This document shows positions 53,471 through 61,289 of a stretch of DNA of 64,000 nt, piece by piece (within the stretch, counting starts at the first letter, position 1; the number at the start of each line of letters is the position of its first letter). The notes beneath the pieces are model-generated. The model was given only the letters and a program-made list of their open reading frames with translations, had not been told where the DNA came from and ran no database searches. The position numbers and the translations under genes were made by a program. This stretch comes from Bradyrhizobium sp. SRL28 (lineage in GTDB: Bacteria > Pseudomonadota > Alphaproteobacteria > Rhizobiales > Xanthobacteraceae). Location of the stretch: NCBI RefSeq assembly GCF_018596315.1, contig NZ_JAHEAG010000005.1:361674-425673 (forward strand), in the 5' to 3' direction.

Positions 53471-53499
53471 AATATAGGCGCCGAATCAGCCCCTGTTAA
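53471..53499 (-). promoter_or_regulatory. Near-consensus sigma70-type promoter
   Basis: On the minus strand TTAACA (53494-53499) is 17 bp from TATATT (53471-53476), each matching five of six consensus bases. Confidence 0.55.
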
Positions 53500-53598
53500 G
53501 GGCCCGGATCGGCCGATGGGCCGGCACGGGGCTATTCGGACAAGGGCCGGCGGGGCGGGTTGAGGCCGCCGGCACGGCGTGTTAGTTGATCCCCGCGT

Positions 53599-53672
53599 GC
53601 GGGTGTAGCTCAATGGTAGAGCAGCAGCCTTCCAAGCTGAATACGAGGGTTCGATTCCCTTCACCCGCTCCA
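53599..53672 (+). tRNA. tRNA-Gly (anticodon TCC)
   Basis: GCGGGTG pairs with CACCCGC, discriminator T, encoded CCA. The anticodon loop CTTCCAA gives TCC, reading GGA. Its 3' half is repeated at 55586-55626. Confidence 0.97.
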
Positions 53673-53762
53673 ATTCATTTCCTGCCGTGAAGCAGCTGAT
53701 GCCAGGGATGGCGTCAGCCGGGAGCGACCCTTGCTTGAAGAGACAGACAGGCGGCAGGTCTG

Positions 53763-54140
53763 ATGCGCATCATCTACTTCTGCCTGGGTTGGGTGATGGT
53801 CGCGCTCGGCGTGGTTGGCCTCGTGATGCCGCTGATGCCGGGGGCGGTTTTCCTGATCGTGGCAGCGTGGTGCTTTGCGCGCTCGTCGCCGCGATTCGAG
53901 GCATGGCTGCTCGATCATCCGACACTGGGCAAACCGCTGCGGGATTGGCGCGCCGCGGGAGCCATTCCACGGCCGGCCAAGGCGATGGCTTGCGCGGGAA
54001 TGACGATCGGGTTCGTTGTATTCTGGTACAGCGTCGATCCTTCAATGCCGCTTGCCGCGGGTGTGGCGGTGCTATTCCTGGCCTGTGCCGCCTACGTCGT
54101 ATCGCGCCCGGCGATGGCCGATCAGGACTCCTCCATTTAG
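53763..54140 (+). CDS. DUF454 (YbaN-like) membrane protein
   Basis: 125 residues with four hydrophobic segments. GWVMVALGVVGLVMPLMPG, an AAWCFARSSPRFEAWLLDHP segment and GKPLRDWRAAGAIP are the DUF454 signature. Inner-membrane protein with unknown role, sometimes near heme or two-component genes. It lies inside the tRNA-Gly-bounded segment. Confidence 0.93.
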   Translation: MRIIYFCLGWVMVALGVVGLVMPLMPGAVFLIVAAWCFARSSPRFEAWLLDHPTLGKPLRDWRAAGAIPRPAKAMACAGMTIGFVVFWYSVDPSMPLAAGVAVLFLACAAYVVSRPAMADQDSSI

Positions 54141-54262
54141 CCTGGCGTTGCAGGTTGCGTTCCGCTCGATTTTCGCGTCGCCCGGCTCATCCCGAGACCC
54201 TTGCGAAGCAGCGAGTCTCGAACGATGCTCACAAGCTCCGCAAGCCTCATTAAGGGATCATC

Positions 54263-55456
54263 ATGCCCGTCGACGTCAAAGCCGCCACCGATCGCCTCAT
54301 GCGCTTCCTCGCTGTCGAGGGAGTAACCGGACAGGAGGCAGCGATAGGACGCGAGCTCAGCGCGGCGCTGCAGGAAAGCGGCGTGCCGGCGACCGCGATC
54401 CGCCTCGACGACGCCAACACACGCATTCCCGTGCCAACAGAGACCGGCAATCTCATTGTCGATCTGCCCGGCCGAGGCGCAATGCACAATCAGCCGCGGA
54501 TCATGTTCATGACTCACATGGACACTGTGCCGCTGTGCGCCGGAGCGAAGCCGAAGCTAAAGGGGCGCAAGATCGTCAATGACGCGAAGACCGCGCTCGG
54601 CGGCGACAACCGCGCCGGCTGCGGCGTTCTCGTCACGCTGGCGGCCGAGCTTGCGAAACAGAAGCTCGATCATCCGCCGATCACGCTTCTGTTCTGCGTG
54701 CGCGAGGAGAGCGGGCTTTGGGGGGCGCGACACGTCAGGACCACCGACCTCGGCTCGCCGGCGATGGCATTCAACTACGACGGCGGCTCTGCCTCCAATG
54801 TCACGATCGGCGCCGTTGGCGCGGATCGCTGGCAGGTCGAGATTTTCGGCCGCGCCTCGCACGCTGGCGTCGCACCCGAGCGCGGGATCAGTTCGACGAT
54901 GATCCTGGCGCTTGCGCTCGCCGATGTGAAGGCTGGCGGCTGGTTCGGCAAGGTGGTGAAGCGCAAGCTGCAGGGCACGAGCAATGTCGGCCCCGTCACC
55001 GGCGGCGACGGCCGGCCGGCCGGGGACGCCACCAATGTTGTCACCGACTATGTGCACGTGCGCGGCGAAAGCCGCAGCCACGACAGCAAGTTCTTCAAGG
55101 AGATTACCAAGGCCTACAAGGCGGCGTTCGAGAAGGCCGCAAAGCGCGTGAAGAACAGCGATGGCAAGTCGGGCCGGGTCAAGTTCAAGGCTGAGACCGA
55201 CTATTATCCGTTCCGCATGAAGGAGAGCCTGCCCGTGGTCAAACGCGCGGTCGCGGCAGTGTCCGGTATCGGCGCAACACCGACCATCCGCGCCGCGAAT
55301 GGCGGGTTAGATGCAAACTGGATGGTCCGCCGCGGCGTTCCGACGGTGACCTTCGGTGCGGGGCAGAACGAGCCGCACACGATCGACGAGTGGATCAATC
55401 TCGACGAGTACGACCGGGCGTGTGCTCTCGCCGTCCAACTCGCGACGATGCGATGA
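54263..55456 (+). CDS. M20-family metallopeptidase (tripeptidase T-like)
   Basis: 397 residues. Zinc ligands are present: MTHMDTVP (His85), GGDNRAG (Asp115), VREESGLWGA (Glu148/149), NYDGG, and terminal NEPHTIDEWI (His). The insert AGDATNVVTDYVHVRGESRS fits the dimerisation domain of peptidase T or related aminoacylases. Cytoplasmic peptide or acyl-amino acid cleavage. It may have arrived with the DUF454 gene on the tRNA-bounded segment. ATG at 54263 follows AAGGGA. Confidence 0.92.
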   Translation: MPVDVKAATDRLMRFLAVEGVTGQEAAIGRELSAALQESGVPATAIRLDDANTRIPVPTETGNLIVDLPGRGAMHNQPRIMFMTHMDTVPLCAGAKPKLKGRKIVNDAKTALGGDNRAGCGVLVTLAAELAKQKLDHPPITLLFCVREESGLWGARHVRTTDLGSPAMAFNYDGGSASNVTIGAVGADRWQVEIFGRASHAGVAPERGISSTMILALALADVKAGGWFGKVVKRKLQGTSNVGPVTGGDGRPAGDATNVVTDYVHVRGESRSHDSKFFKEITKAYKAAFEKAAKRVKNSDGKSGRVKFKAETDYYPFRMKESLPVVKRAVAAVSGIGATPTIRAANGGLDANWMVRRGVPTVTFGAGQNEPHTIDEWINLDEYDRACALAVQLATMR

Positions 55457-55585
55457 GCCTCGCGGTTCAGCTCCCGAGCCATCGAGAGCGCCGCAACAGG
55501 CTGCCTGGTTCGGCTTGTCATCTCGCGGAGATGGCCAAAAGCTGGCGAAATATTGGAACGGCTTTTGAAAACATTGCGAATCCGG

Positions 55586-55626
55586 AGCCTTCCAAGCTGA
55601 ATACGAGGGTCGATTCCCTTCACCCG
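55586..55626 (+). repeat. Copy of the tRNA-Gly 3' half (attachment-site-like)
   Basis: AGCCTTCCAAGCTGAATACG and the following bases match the tRNA (53626-53667) over 42 positions with a single-base deletion. After CACCCG both copies continue with ATTCAT, the copy lacking the CTCCA. This is the form left by site-specific integration into a tRNA 3' end. Interval size is about 1.9 kb. Confidence 0.8.
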
Positions 55627-55811
55627 ATTCATCAGTCAAAATTTATTCAAGATATCGCTGGGATCGTGTCGCAAAGTGATACGCCAGCAGGCTGGTTGCA
55701 TACACGAACACGCTTTGATTAGCGGCGGTGATGCGTTGACGTCAATTTGGGGGCGTTTCTAAGGGCGAAATGCGCGTCTGGTAATCATGCCTTGTGGAAC
55801 GCGTGGAGTTG

Positions 55812-55867
55812 CCACAAAATCAATCCGATTCAGACACAATGTCGGCGAGTAGGCGAGTAGGGTTCAA
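55812..55867 (+). repeat. Upstream block shared by the tandem binding-protein genes
   Basis: CACAAAATCAATCCGATT-N-AGACACAATGT and GCGAGTAGG occur here and again at 58521-58567, with GCGAGTAGG doubled in this copy. The block lies 70-120 bp upstream of each ATG and was probably duplicated with the gene. Confidence 0.75.
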
Positions 55868-55934
55868 ACCTTGCCCGTTCGCATCACGCGTTCAAATAAT
55901 TTTAAAAAAATCTGGGCTCACAGGGGGGACTGCA

Positions 55935-58295
55935 ATGATCGACGTCACTCGTCCGCGAATGGAGCAATTGTCCCGGTTTCGGACAGGAGAGGCCATACGC
56001 CGGCTTTTCACCGCGCCTCGGCGCAACGCGGCAACGGCGCTGTTGCTGGCTGCGATGGCGACGCCGGCTTTCGGGCAGGGCCAGGCGGCTGCCCCGGGCG
56101 CCAACGAGATCCGGATCGGCAATACCATGCCCTATACCGGTCCCGCTTCCGCCTATGGCGTGATCGGCAAGGTCATGGCGGCCTATTTCGACAAGGTCAA
56201 CGCCGAGGGCGGCATCAGGGGCCGCAAGATCAATTTCATTTCCTATGACGACGCCTACAATCCGACCAAGACGATGGAGGCGACCCGCAAGCTCGTCGAG
56301 GAAGACAACGTTCTCTTTATCCTGGCGAGCCTCGGCACCAACACCAGCCAGGCCGTCCACCCCTATTTGAACGCCAAGAAGATCCCGCAGCTCTTCGTCG
56401 CCTCGGGCGCCTCGATGTGGGACCAGCCGCGCGAGTTTCCCTGGACCATGGGCTTCCTGCCCAGCTACCAGACCGAAGCTCACATCTATTCGCACTATAT
56501 CCTGGAGAACCATCCGCGCGGCAAGATCGCGGTGCTCTATCAGGACGACGGTTTCGGCAAGGACTACGTCAAGGGTCTGAAGGACGGACTCGGCGGCAAG
56601 GTTCCGATCGTGGCCGAGGCGCCCTACAAGGTGACGGACACCAGCATCGACGCCCAGATCGCCAAGCTCAAGGCCTCCGGCGCCGATATCTTCATGCAAT
56701 TCACCACGCCGAAATTCGCCACCATGGCGATCAAGCGAAATGCCGAACTCGGCTGGAAGCCGGTGCATTTTCTCGCCTCGGTGTCTGAATCGGTATCGGC
56801 CGTGATGGCGCCGGCCGGCCTGGAAAACAGCGAAGGCATTATGTCGGCCATGTACCGGCTGGAAGGCGAGGATGCGCAGGGCGCCGGCCCCGCGGCGTTC
56901 CGCGAATGGAGCGCCTTCATGGAGCGCTATGTCCCGAGCGTCAGCAAGTCGAACGGCCAGGCCGTCTACGGCTATCTGAACTCCAGGCTCATTCTCGAGG
57001 TCCTGAAAAACTGCGGCGACGACTTCTCGCGCGAAAACATCATGAAGCAGGCCCGCTCGATCAAGGGTCTGCAGATTCCCATGATGGTGCCGGGCATCCA
57101 GATCAACACCAGCGCGTCCGACCACGCGACGATCGAACAGATGCGCATGATGCGTTTCACGGGCGGCCACTGGCAGTTCTTTGGGCCGGTGCGAAGCGGC
57201 ATCGATCCGGGCACCGTCAGCGATTCCTTCAAGACGCTCTTCAAGTACGGCACCGCCACCAAGCGCGATCTGGCGAACCAGCTCAACGCCAACACCGTGA
57301 GCCTGATGACCGGCTCGTTCGGCTCGACCTACGCCCAGGTCGGTGCCGATCTCGCCTCCGTGCTCGACAATGGCACCAACTTGCGGATCCTGCCGGTGAT
57401 GGGCCGTGGATCGGTGCAGGCGGTGGCGGATATTCTGCTGCTGCGGGGCGTCGACGCCGGTATCGTGCGCAAGGACACGCTCGCCTATCTCGACCGCAAG
57501 GACTTCGCCAAGGACATCCGCAACCAGTTTGTCTATGTCGCCAAGATGTTCAACGAGGAAATGCACGTCCTGGCGCCGAGGACGATCACCAACATGCGGG
57601 ATCTCGACGGCAAGACCGTGGTGGTCGATTTGCCCGACAGCTCGACCTTCGTGACGGCGATCAACGTGTTCGACCGGCTCGGGATCAGGCCGCATCTGAT
57701 CTATCAGGAGCCGCGGCTGGCGGTGGACATGCTGCGCAAGGGTGAAGTCGACGCGATCGTGGCGATCGAAGGCAAGCCGTTGCAATGGTTGAACCAGATC
57801 AACGACCGCAATCTGCATCTGGTGCCGGTCGACTATGCCAAGCCGCTGCAAGAGGAGTATCTGCCGTCAAAGCTGTCGTCGGCGGACTACCCGAACCTGG
57901 TGGCGGATGGCGGTTCCATCGAGACGATCGCCGCCGAAGCCGTGCTGGCGTCGTATAACTGGGCGCCGAACAGCGACCGCTACCGCCGGCTGTCGCTTTT
58001 GGTGGACACCATGTTCGACAAGGTCGCGCAGTTGCAGCGTCCGCCGTTCCATCCGAAGTGGAAGGAAATGGCGCCACGGGCGACGGTGTCGGGCTGGACC
58101 CGCTTCAAGTCCGCGCAGGAATGGCTCGACCGCAACATGCCGCTGCCCGCGAACGCGGCCGTGTCGTCGGCGTCGGGCGCCGCAACGCCGCCGGCTGTTA
58201 CTGCACCGGCCGCTGCACTTGCCCCGCAGGATCCCCTGTATCGCGAGTTCCTGGAATGGCGCGCCAGCCGCGCCAAGGCCAGCACCAACAGGTAA
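55935..58295 (+). CDS. Two-domain substrate-binding protein: LivJ-type + TAXI-type (copy 1)
   Basis: About 786 residues. Signal peptide about 1-48 (ending TPAFGQ). Residues 57-415 are a Leu/Ile/Val-type periplasmic-binding domain (NEIRIGNTMPYTGPASAYGV, ASGASMWDQPREFPWTMG). Residues about 435-730 form a second, unrelated binding domain of the TAXI/TRAP type (TVSLMTGSFGSTYAQVGADL, LPVMGRGSVQAVADILLLRG, GEVDAIVAIEGKPLQWLNQ). An Ala/Pro-rich linker and a DPLYREFLEWRASRAKAS tail finish it. Two solute-binding folds in one chain without a transporter is unusual. ATG at 55935 follows AGGGGGG. Tandem copy follows. Confidence 0.93.
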   Translation: MIDVTRPRMEQLSRFRTGEAIRRLFTAPRRNAATALLLAAMATPAFGQGQAAAPGANEIRIGNTMPYTGPASAYGVIGKVMAAYFDKVNAEGGIRGRKINFISYDDAYNPTKTMEATRKLVEEDNVLFILASLGTNTSQAVHPYLNAKKIPQLFVASGASMWDQPREFPWTMGFLPSYQTEAHIYSHYILENHPRGKIAVLYQDDGFGKDYVKGLKDGLGGKVPIVAEAPYKVTDTSIDAQIAKLKASGADIFMQFTTPKFATMAIKRNAELGWKPVHFLASVSESVSAVMAPAGLENSEGIMSAMYRLEGEDAQGAGPAAFREWSAFMERYVPSVSKSNGQAVYGYLNSRLILEVLKNCGDDFSRENIMKQARSIKGLQIPMMVPGIQINTSASDHATIEQMRMMRFTGGHWQFFGPVRSGIDPGTVSDSFKTLFKYGTATKRDLANQLNANTVSLMTGSFGSTYAQVGADLASVLDNGTNLRILPVMGRGSVQAVADILLLRGVDAGIVRKDTLAYLDRKDFAKDIRNQFVYVAKMFNEEMHVLAPRTITNMRDLDGKTVVVDLPDSSTFVTAINVFDRLGIRPHLIYQEPRLAVDMLRKGEVDAIVAIEGKPLQWLNQINDRNLHLVPVDYAKPLQEEYLPSKLSSADYPNLVADGGSIETIAAEAVLASYNWAPNSDRYRRLSLLVDTMFDKVAQLQRPPFHPKWKEMAPRATVSGWTRFKSAQEWLDRNMPLPANAAVSSASGAATPPAVTAPAAALAPQDPLYREFLEWRASRAKASTNR

Positions 58296-58326
58296 TCAGG
58301 CCAGCCGATAACACGATTTGACCACA

Positions 58327-58360
58327 AGACGGCCCGCTTTTCGGCGGGCCGTCGTGTTCT
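58327..58360 (+). terminator. Hairpin terminator after copy 1
   Basis: ACGGCCCGC-TTTTC-GCGGGCCGT stem with GTGTTCTT tail. A similar hairpin follows copy 2. Confidence 0.8.
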
Positions 58361-58520
58361 TGGGACCGCGCGGCGACGCAAATGCGTATCGTGTCTGCAA
58401 CCATAAGACGAATCGGCATTCGCGAACGCAACCGAGTCTTGATTTGGTAACGATAATGTCCAGCATTGTTGCGGCAGAACGCATGATCGACTAACCGTTG
58501 TCCGCGAAACGACTGGCTAT

Positions 58521-58567
58521 GACACAAAATCAATCCGATTGAGACACAATGTTAGCGAGTAGGGCTG
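58521..58567 (+). repeat. Second copy of the upstream block
   Basis: Matches 55812-55867 with few changes and a single GCGAGTAGG. It lies 67 bp before the ATG of copy 2. Confidence 0.75.
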
Positions 58568-58633
58568 AAACGCTATCCCTCTCGCTCGAAAAATCGCACA
58601 GGCATACAGAAATATTGCTCAGGGGGCTGGCAG

Positions 58634-61003
58634 ATGCGGGCTTTGATTGACACTCGTTGGGCGGCGCAATTGTCCGGGTCTGTGGCCCGTGACGCACTGC
58701 GCCGGCTTTTCTTCACCGCGCCTCGGCGCAGCGCTGCCGCGGCACTGGTGCTTGCCGCGATGGCAGGGCCGGCTTTCGGGCAGGGTCTGGCGGCCCCGGG
58801 GGACAGGGAGATCCGGATTGGCAACACCGCGCCCTATACCGGTCCGGCCTCCGCCTATGGCGTTATCGCCAAGACCATCACGGCCTATCTGGACAAGATC
58901 AACGCCGAAGGCGGGATCAACGGCCGCAAGGTCAATATGATATCCTATGACGACGCCTACGAACCCACCAAAACCATGGCGATGACCCGCAAGCTGGTCG
59001 AGGAAGACAACGTTCTCCTCACCTTGGGGACCATCGGCACGAACACGAACGCCGCGATCCAGCCCTATTTGAACTCAAAAAAGGTCCCGCAACTTTTCGC
59101 CTTGTCGGGTGCGGCGGCCTGGGACCAGCCGCACGAGTTTCCCTGGACCATCGGCTTCTTGCCGACCTACGCCGCTGAAGCGCAAATTTTCGCGCAGTAT
59201 CTGCTTGAGAACCATCCCCGCAGCAGGATCGGCGTCCTCTATCAGGACGATGGCATGGGCAAGGAATATCTGAAGGGCCTGAAGGACGGCCTGGGCGGCA
59301 AGATTGCGATCGTGGCCGAGACGCCATACAAGGTCACGGACACCACCATCGACGCCCAGATGGCCAAGCTCAAGGCCTCCGGCGCCGACGTCCTCATCGA
59401 GTTCACCACGCCGAAATTCGCTATCATGGCGATCAAGCGAAGCGCCGAACTCGGTTGGAGGCCGCTACAGTTCGCCGCCTCGATCTCTAATTCGTACTCG
59501 GCCGTGATTCAGCCGGCGGGCCCGCAAAATGCGGAAGGCCTGCTGTCGGCGGCATACAGGCTCGAAGGCGAAGACGCGGCGGCGGCCGGCGACGTGGTGT
59601 TCCGCGAATGGAGCGCCTTCATGCAGCGCTATCTCCCGAGCGTGAGCAAGACCAACGGCCAGGCCGTCCTCGGCTATCTGGTCGGCAGGCTGACGGTCGA
59701 GGTCCTGAAGAACTGCGGCGACGACCTGTCGCGCGAAAACATCATGAGGCAGGCCCGCCTGCTCAAGGGTATCCAGCTTCCCATGATGGTGCAGGGCATC
59801 AAGATCGACACCAGCCCGTCCGACCATGCGCCAATCGAGCAGATGCGGATGATGCGCTTCACCAACGGCCAATGGCAGCATTTCGGCCCGGTGCGAAGCG
59901 GCGTCGATGCGGGCGCCGTCAGCGAGTCCTTCAAGACCATCTTCAAGTACGGCACCGCCACCAAGCGCGATCTGGCGAACCAACTCAACGCCAACACCGT
60001 GAGCCTGATGACCGGCTCGTTCGGCTCGACCTACGCCCAGGTCGGTGCCGATCTCGCCTCCGTGCTCGACAATGGCACCAACTTGCGGATCCTGCCGGTG
60101 ATGGGCCGTGGATCGGTGCAGGCGGTGGCGGATATTCTGCTGCTGCGGGGCGTCGACGCCGGTATCGTGCGCAAGGACACGCTCGCTTATCTCGACCGCA
60201 AGGACTTCGCCAAGGACATCCGCAATCAGTTTGTCTACGTCGCCAAGATGTTCAACGAGGAAATGCACGTGCTGGCGCCGAGGACGATCACCAACATGCG
60301 GGATCTCGACGGCAAGACCGTGGTGGTCGATTTGCCTGACAGCTCGACCTTCGTGACGGCGATCAACGTGTTCGACCGGCTCGGGATCCGGCCGCATCTG
60401 ATCTATCAGGAGCCGCGGCTGGCGGTGGACATGCTGCGCAAGGGCGAGGTCGACGCGATCGTGGCGATCGAGGGCAAGCCGTTGCAATGGCTGAACCAGA
60501 TCAACGACCGCAACCTGCATCTGGTGCCGGTCGAATACGCCAAGCCGCTGCAGGAGGAGTATCTGCCGTCCAAGCTTGGCTCGGCGGACTATCCGGGCCT
60601 GGTGGCGGAGGGTGGCTACGTCGAGACGATCGCCGCCGAAGCCGTGCTGGCGTCGTATAACTGGGCGCCGAACAGCGACCGCTACCGCCGGCTGTCGCTT
60701 CTGGTGGACACCATGTTCGACAAGGTCGCGCAGCTGCAGCGTCCGCCGTTCCATCCGAAGTGGAAGGAAATGGCGCCACGGGCGACGGTGTCGGGCTGGA
60801 CCCGCTTCAAGGCGGCGCAGGAATGGCTCGACCGCAACATGCCGCTGCCCCCGGGCGCGGCCGCGGCATCAGGCGCCGCGCCGGCAGCGCCGGCGCCGGT
60901 CGCTGCACCGGCCGCCGCACTTGCCCCGCAGGATCGCGATCCCTTGTATCGCGAATTCCTGGAATGGCGCGCCAGCCGCGCCAAGGCCAGCACCAACAGG
61001 TGA
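58634..61003 (+). CDS. Two-domain substrate-binding protein: LivJ-type + TAXI-type (copy 2)
   Basis: About 789 residues with the same layout as copy 1: signal peptide to about residue 50, first domain about 58-415, second domain from FKYGTATKRD (about 437) to AQEWLDRNMP, Ala/Pro linker, and an identical tail. The first domain differs from copy 1 at many positions, whereas the second is almost identical in both DNA and protein: VDYAKP/VEYAKP, KLSSADYPN/KLGSADYPG and a few more differ. ATG at 58634 follows AGGGGG. Confidence 0.93.
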   Translation: MRALIDTRWAAQLSGSVARDALRRLFFTAPRRSAAAALVLAAMAGPAFGQGLAAPGDREIRIGNTAPYTGPASAYGVIAKTITAYLDKINAEGGINGRKVNMISYDDAYEPTKTMAMTRKLVEEDNVLLTLGTIGTNTNAAIQPYLNSKKVPQLFALSGAAAWDQPHEFPWTIGFLPTYAAEAQIFAQYLLENHPRSRIGVLYQDDGMGKEYLKGLKDGLGGKIAIVAETPYKVTDTTIDAQMAKLKASGADVLIEFTTPKFAIMAIKRSAELGWRPLQFAASISNSYSAVIQPAGPQNAEGLLSAAYRLEGEDAAAAGDVVFREWSAFMQRYLPSVSKTNGQAVLGYLVGRLTVEVLKNCGDDLSRENIMRQARLLKGIQLPMMVQGIKIDTSPSDHAPIEQMRMMRFTNGQWQHFGPVRSGVDAGAVSESFKTIFKYGTATKRDLANQLNANTVSLMTGSFGSTYAQVGADLASVLDNGTNLRILPVMGRGSVQAVADILLLRGVDAGIVRKDTLAYLDRKDFAKDIRNQFVYVAKMFNEEMHVLAPRTITNMRDLDGKTVVVDLPDSSTFVTAINVFDRLGIRPHLIYQEPRLAVDMLRKGEVDAIVAIEGKPLQWLNQINDRNLHLVPVEYAKPLQEEYLPSKLGSADYPGLVAEGGYVETIAAEAVLASYNWAPNSDRYRRLSLLVDTMFDKVAQLQRPPFHPKWKEMAPRATVSGWTRFKAAQEWLDRNMPLPPGAAAASGAAPAAPAPVAAPAAALAPQDRDPLYREFLEWRASRAKASTNR

Positions 61004-61035
61004 TCAGGCCAGCCGGTAACACGGTTTGACGACAG

Positions 61036-61066
61036 GACGGCCCGCTTCGGCGGGCCGTTTCGCTTT
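61036..61066 (+). terminator. Intrinsic terminator after copy 2
   Basis: GACGGCCCGC-TTCG-GCGGGCCGTT followed by TCGCTTTT; a stable tetraloop-type hairpin. Confidence 0.88.
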
Positions 61067-61289
61067 TGGGATGTCCAGGCTGTTCCTTTGCCTGGAATGC
61101 CGCATCCGCTTTCCTTCGAGACCGCAAAAGTCGTCGTTCGTCCGACCGCCTGCGTGCAAAGCGGGCGCCGAACGGATGGCGTCATGCCGGTAATGCAGGG
61201 CTCAGTCACATAAAATAGTGTATCGGCTTGGCCTCAGAGCGCCCGGACACGTTCCCGCGCCACCACGCCAAAAAATTCGGAGGAAGTTC

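Noticed and set aside
53392..53673. 93-codon minus-strand reading frame beginning MERVKGIEPSYSAWKAAA
   Set aside because: Its first part is the antisense of tRNA-Gly, a well-known false protein. Only its last 14 codons are kept as a separate tiny ORF because of the Shine-Dalgarno and promoter.
55204..55632. Minus-strand frame ending at the tRNA-Gly copy
   Set aside because: It overlaps the peptidase gene antisense and its start is in the tRNA remnant; no ribosome site.
55731..55745. TTGACGTCAA palindrome upstream of the double binding protein
   Set aside because: Perfect 10-bp palindromes are expected dozens of times by chance in 64 kb.
55902..57851. 649-codon antisense frame in copy 1 of the binding protein (and the same at 59465-60754)
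   Set aside because: Long antisense frames arise in high-GC genes. The sense frames have clear domains; the antisense ones have none.
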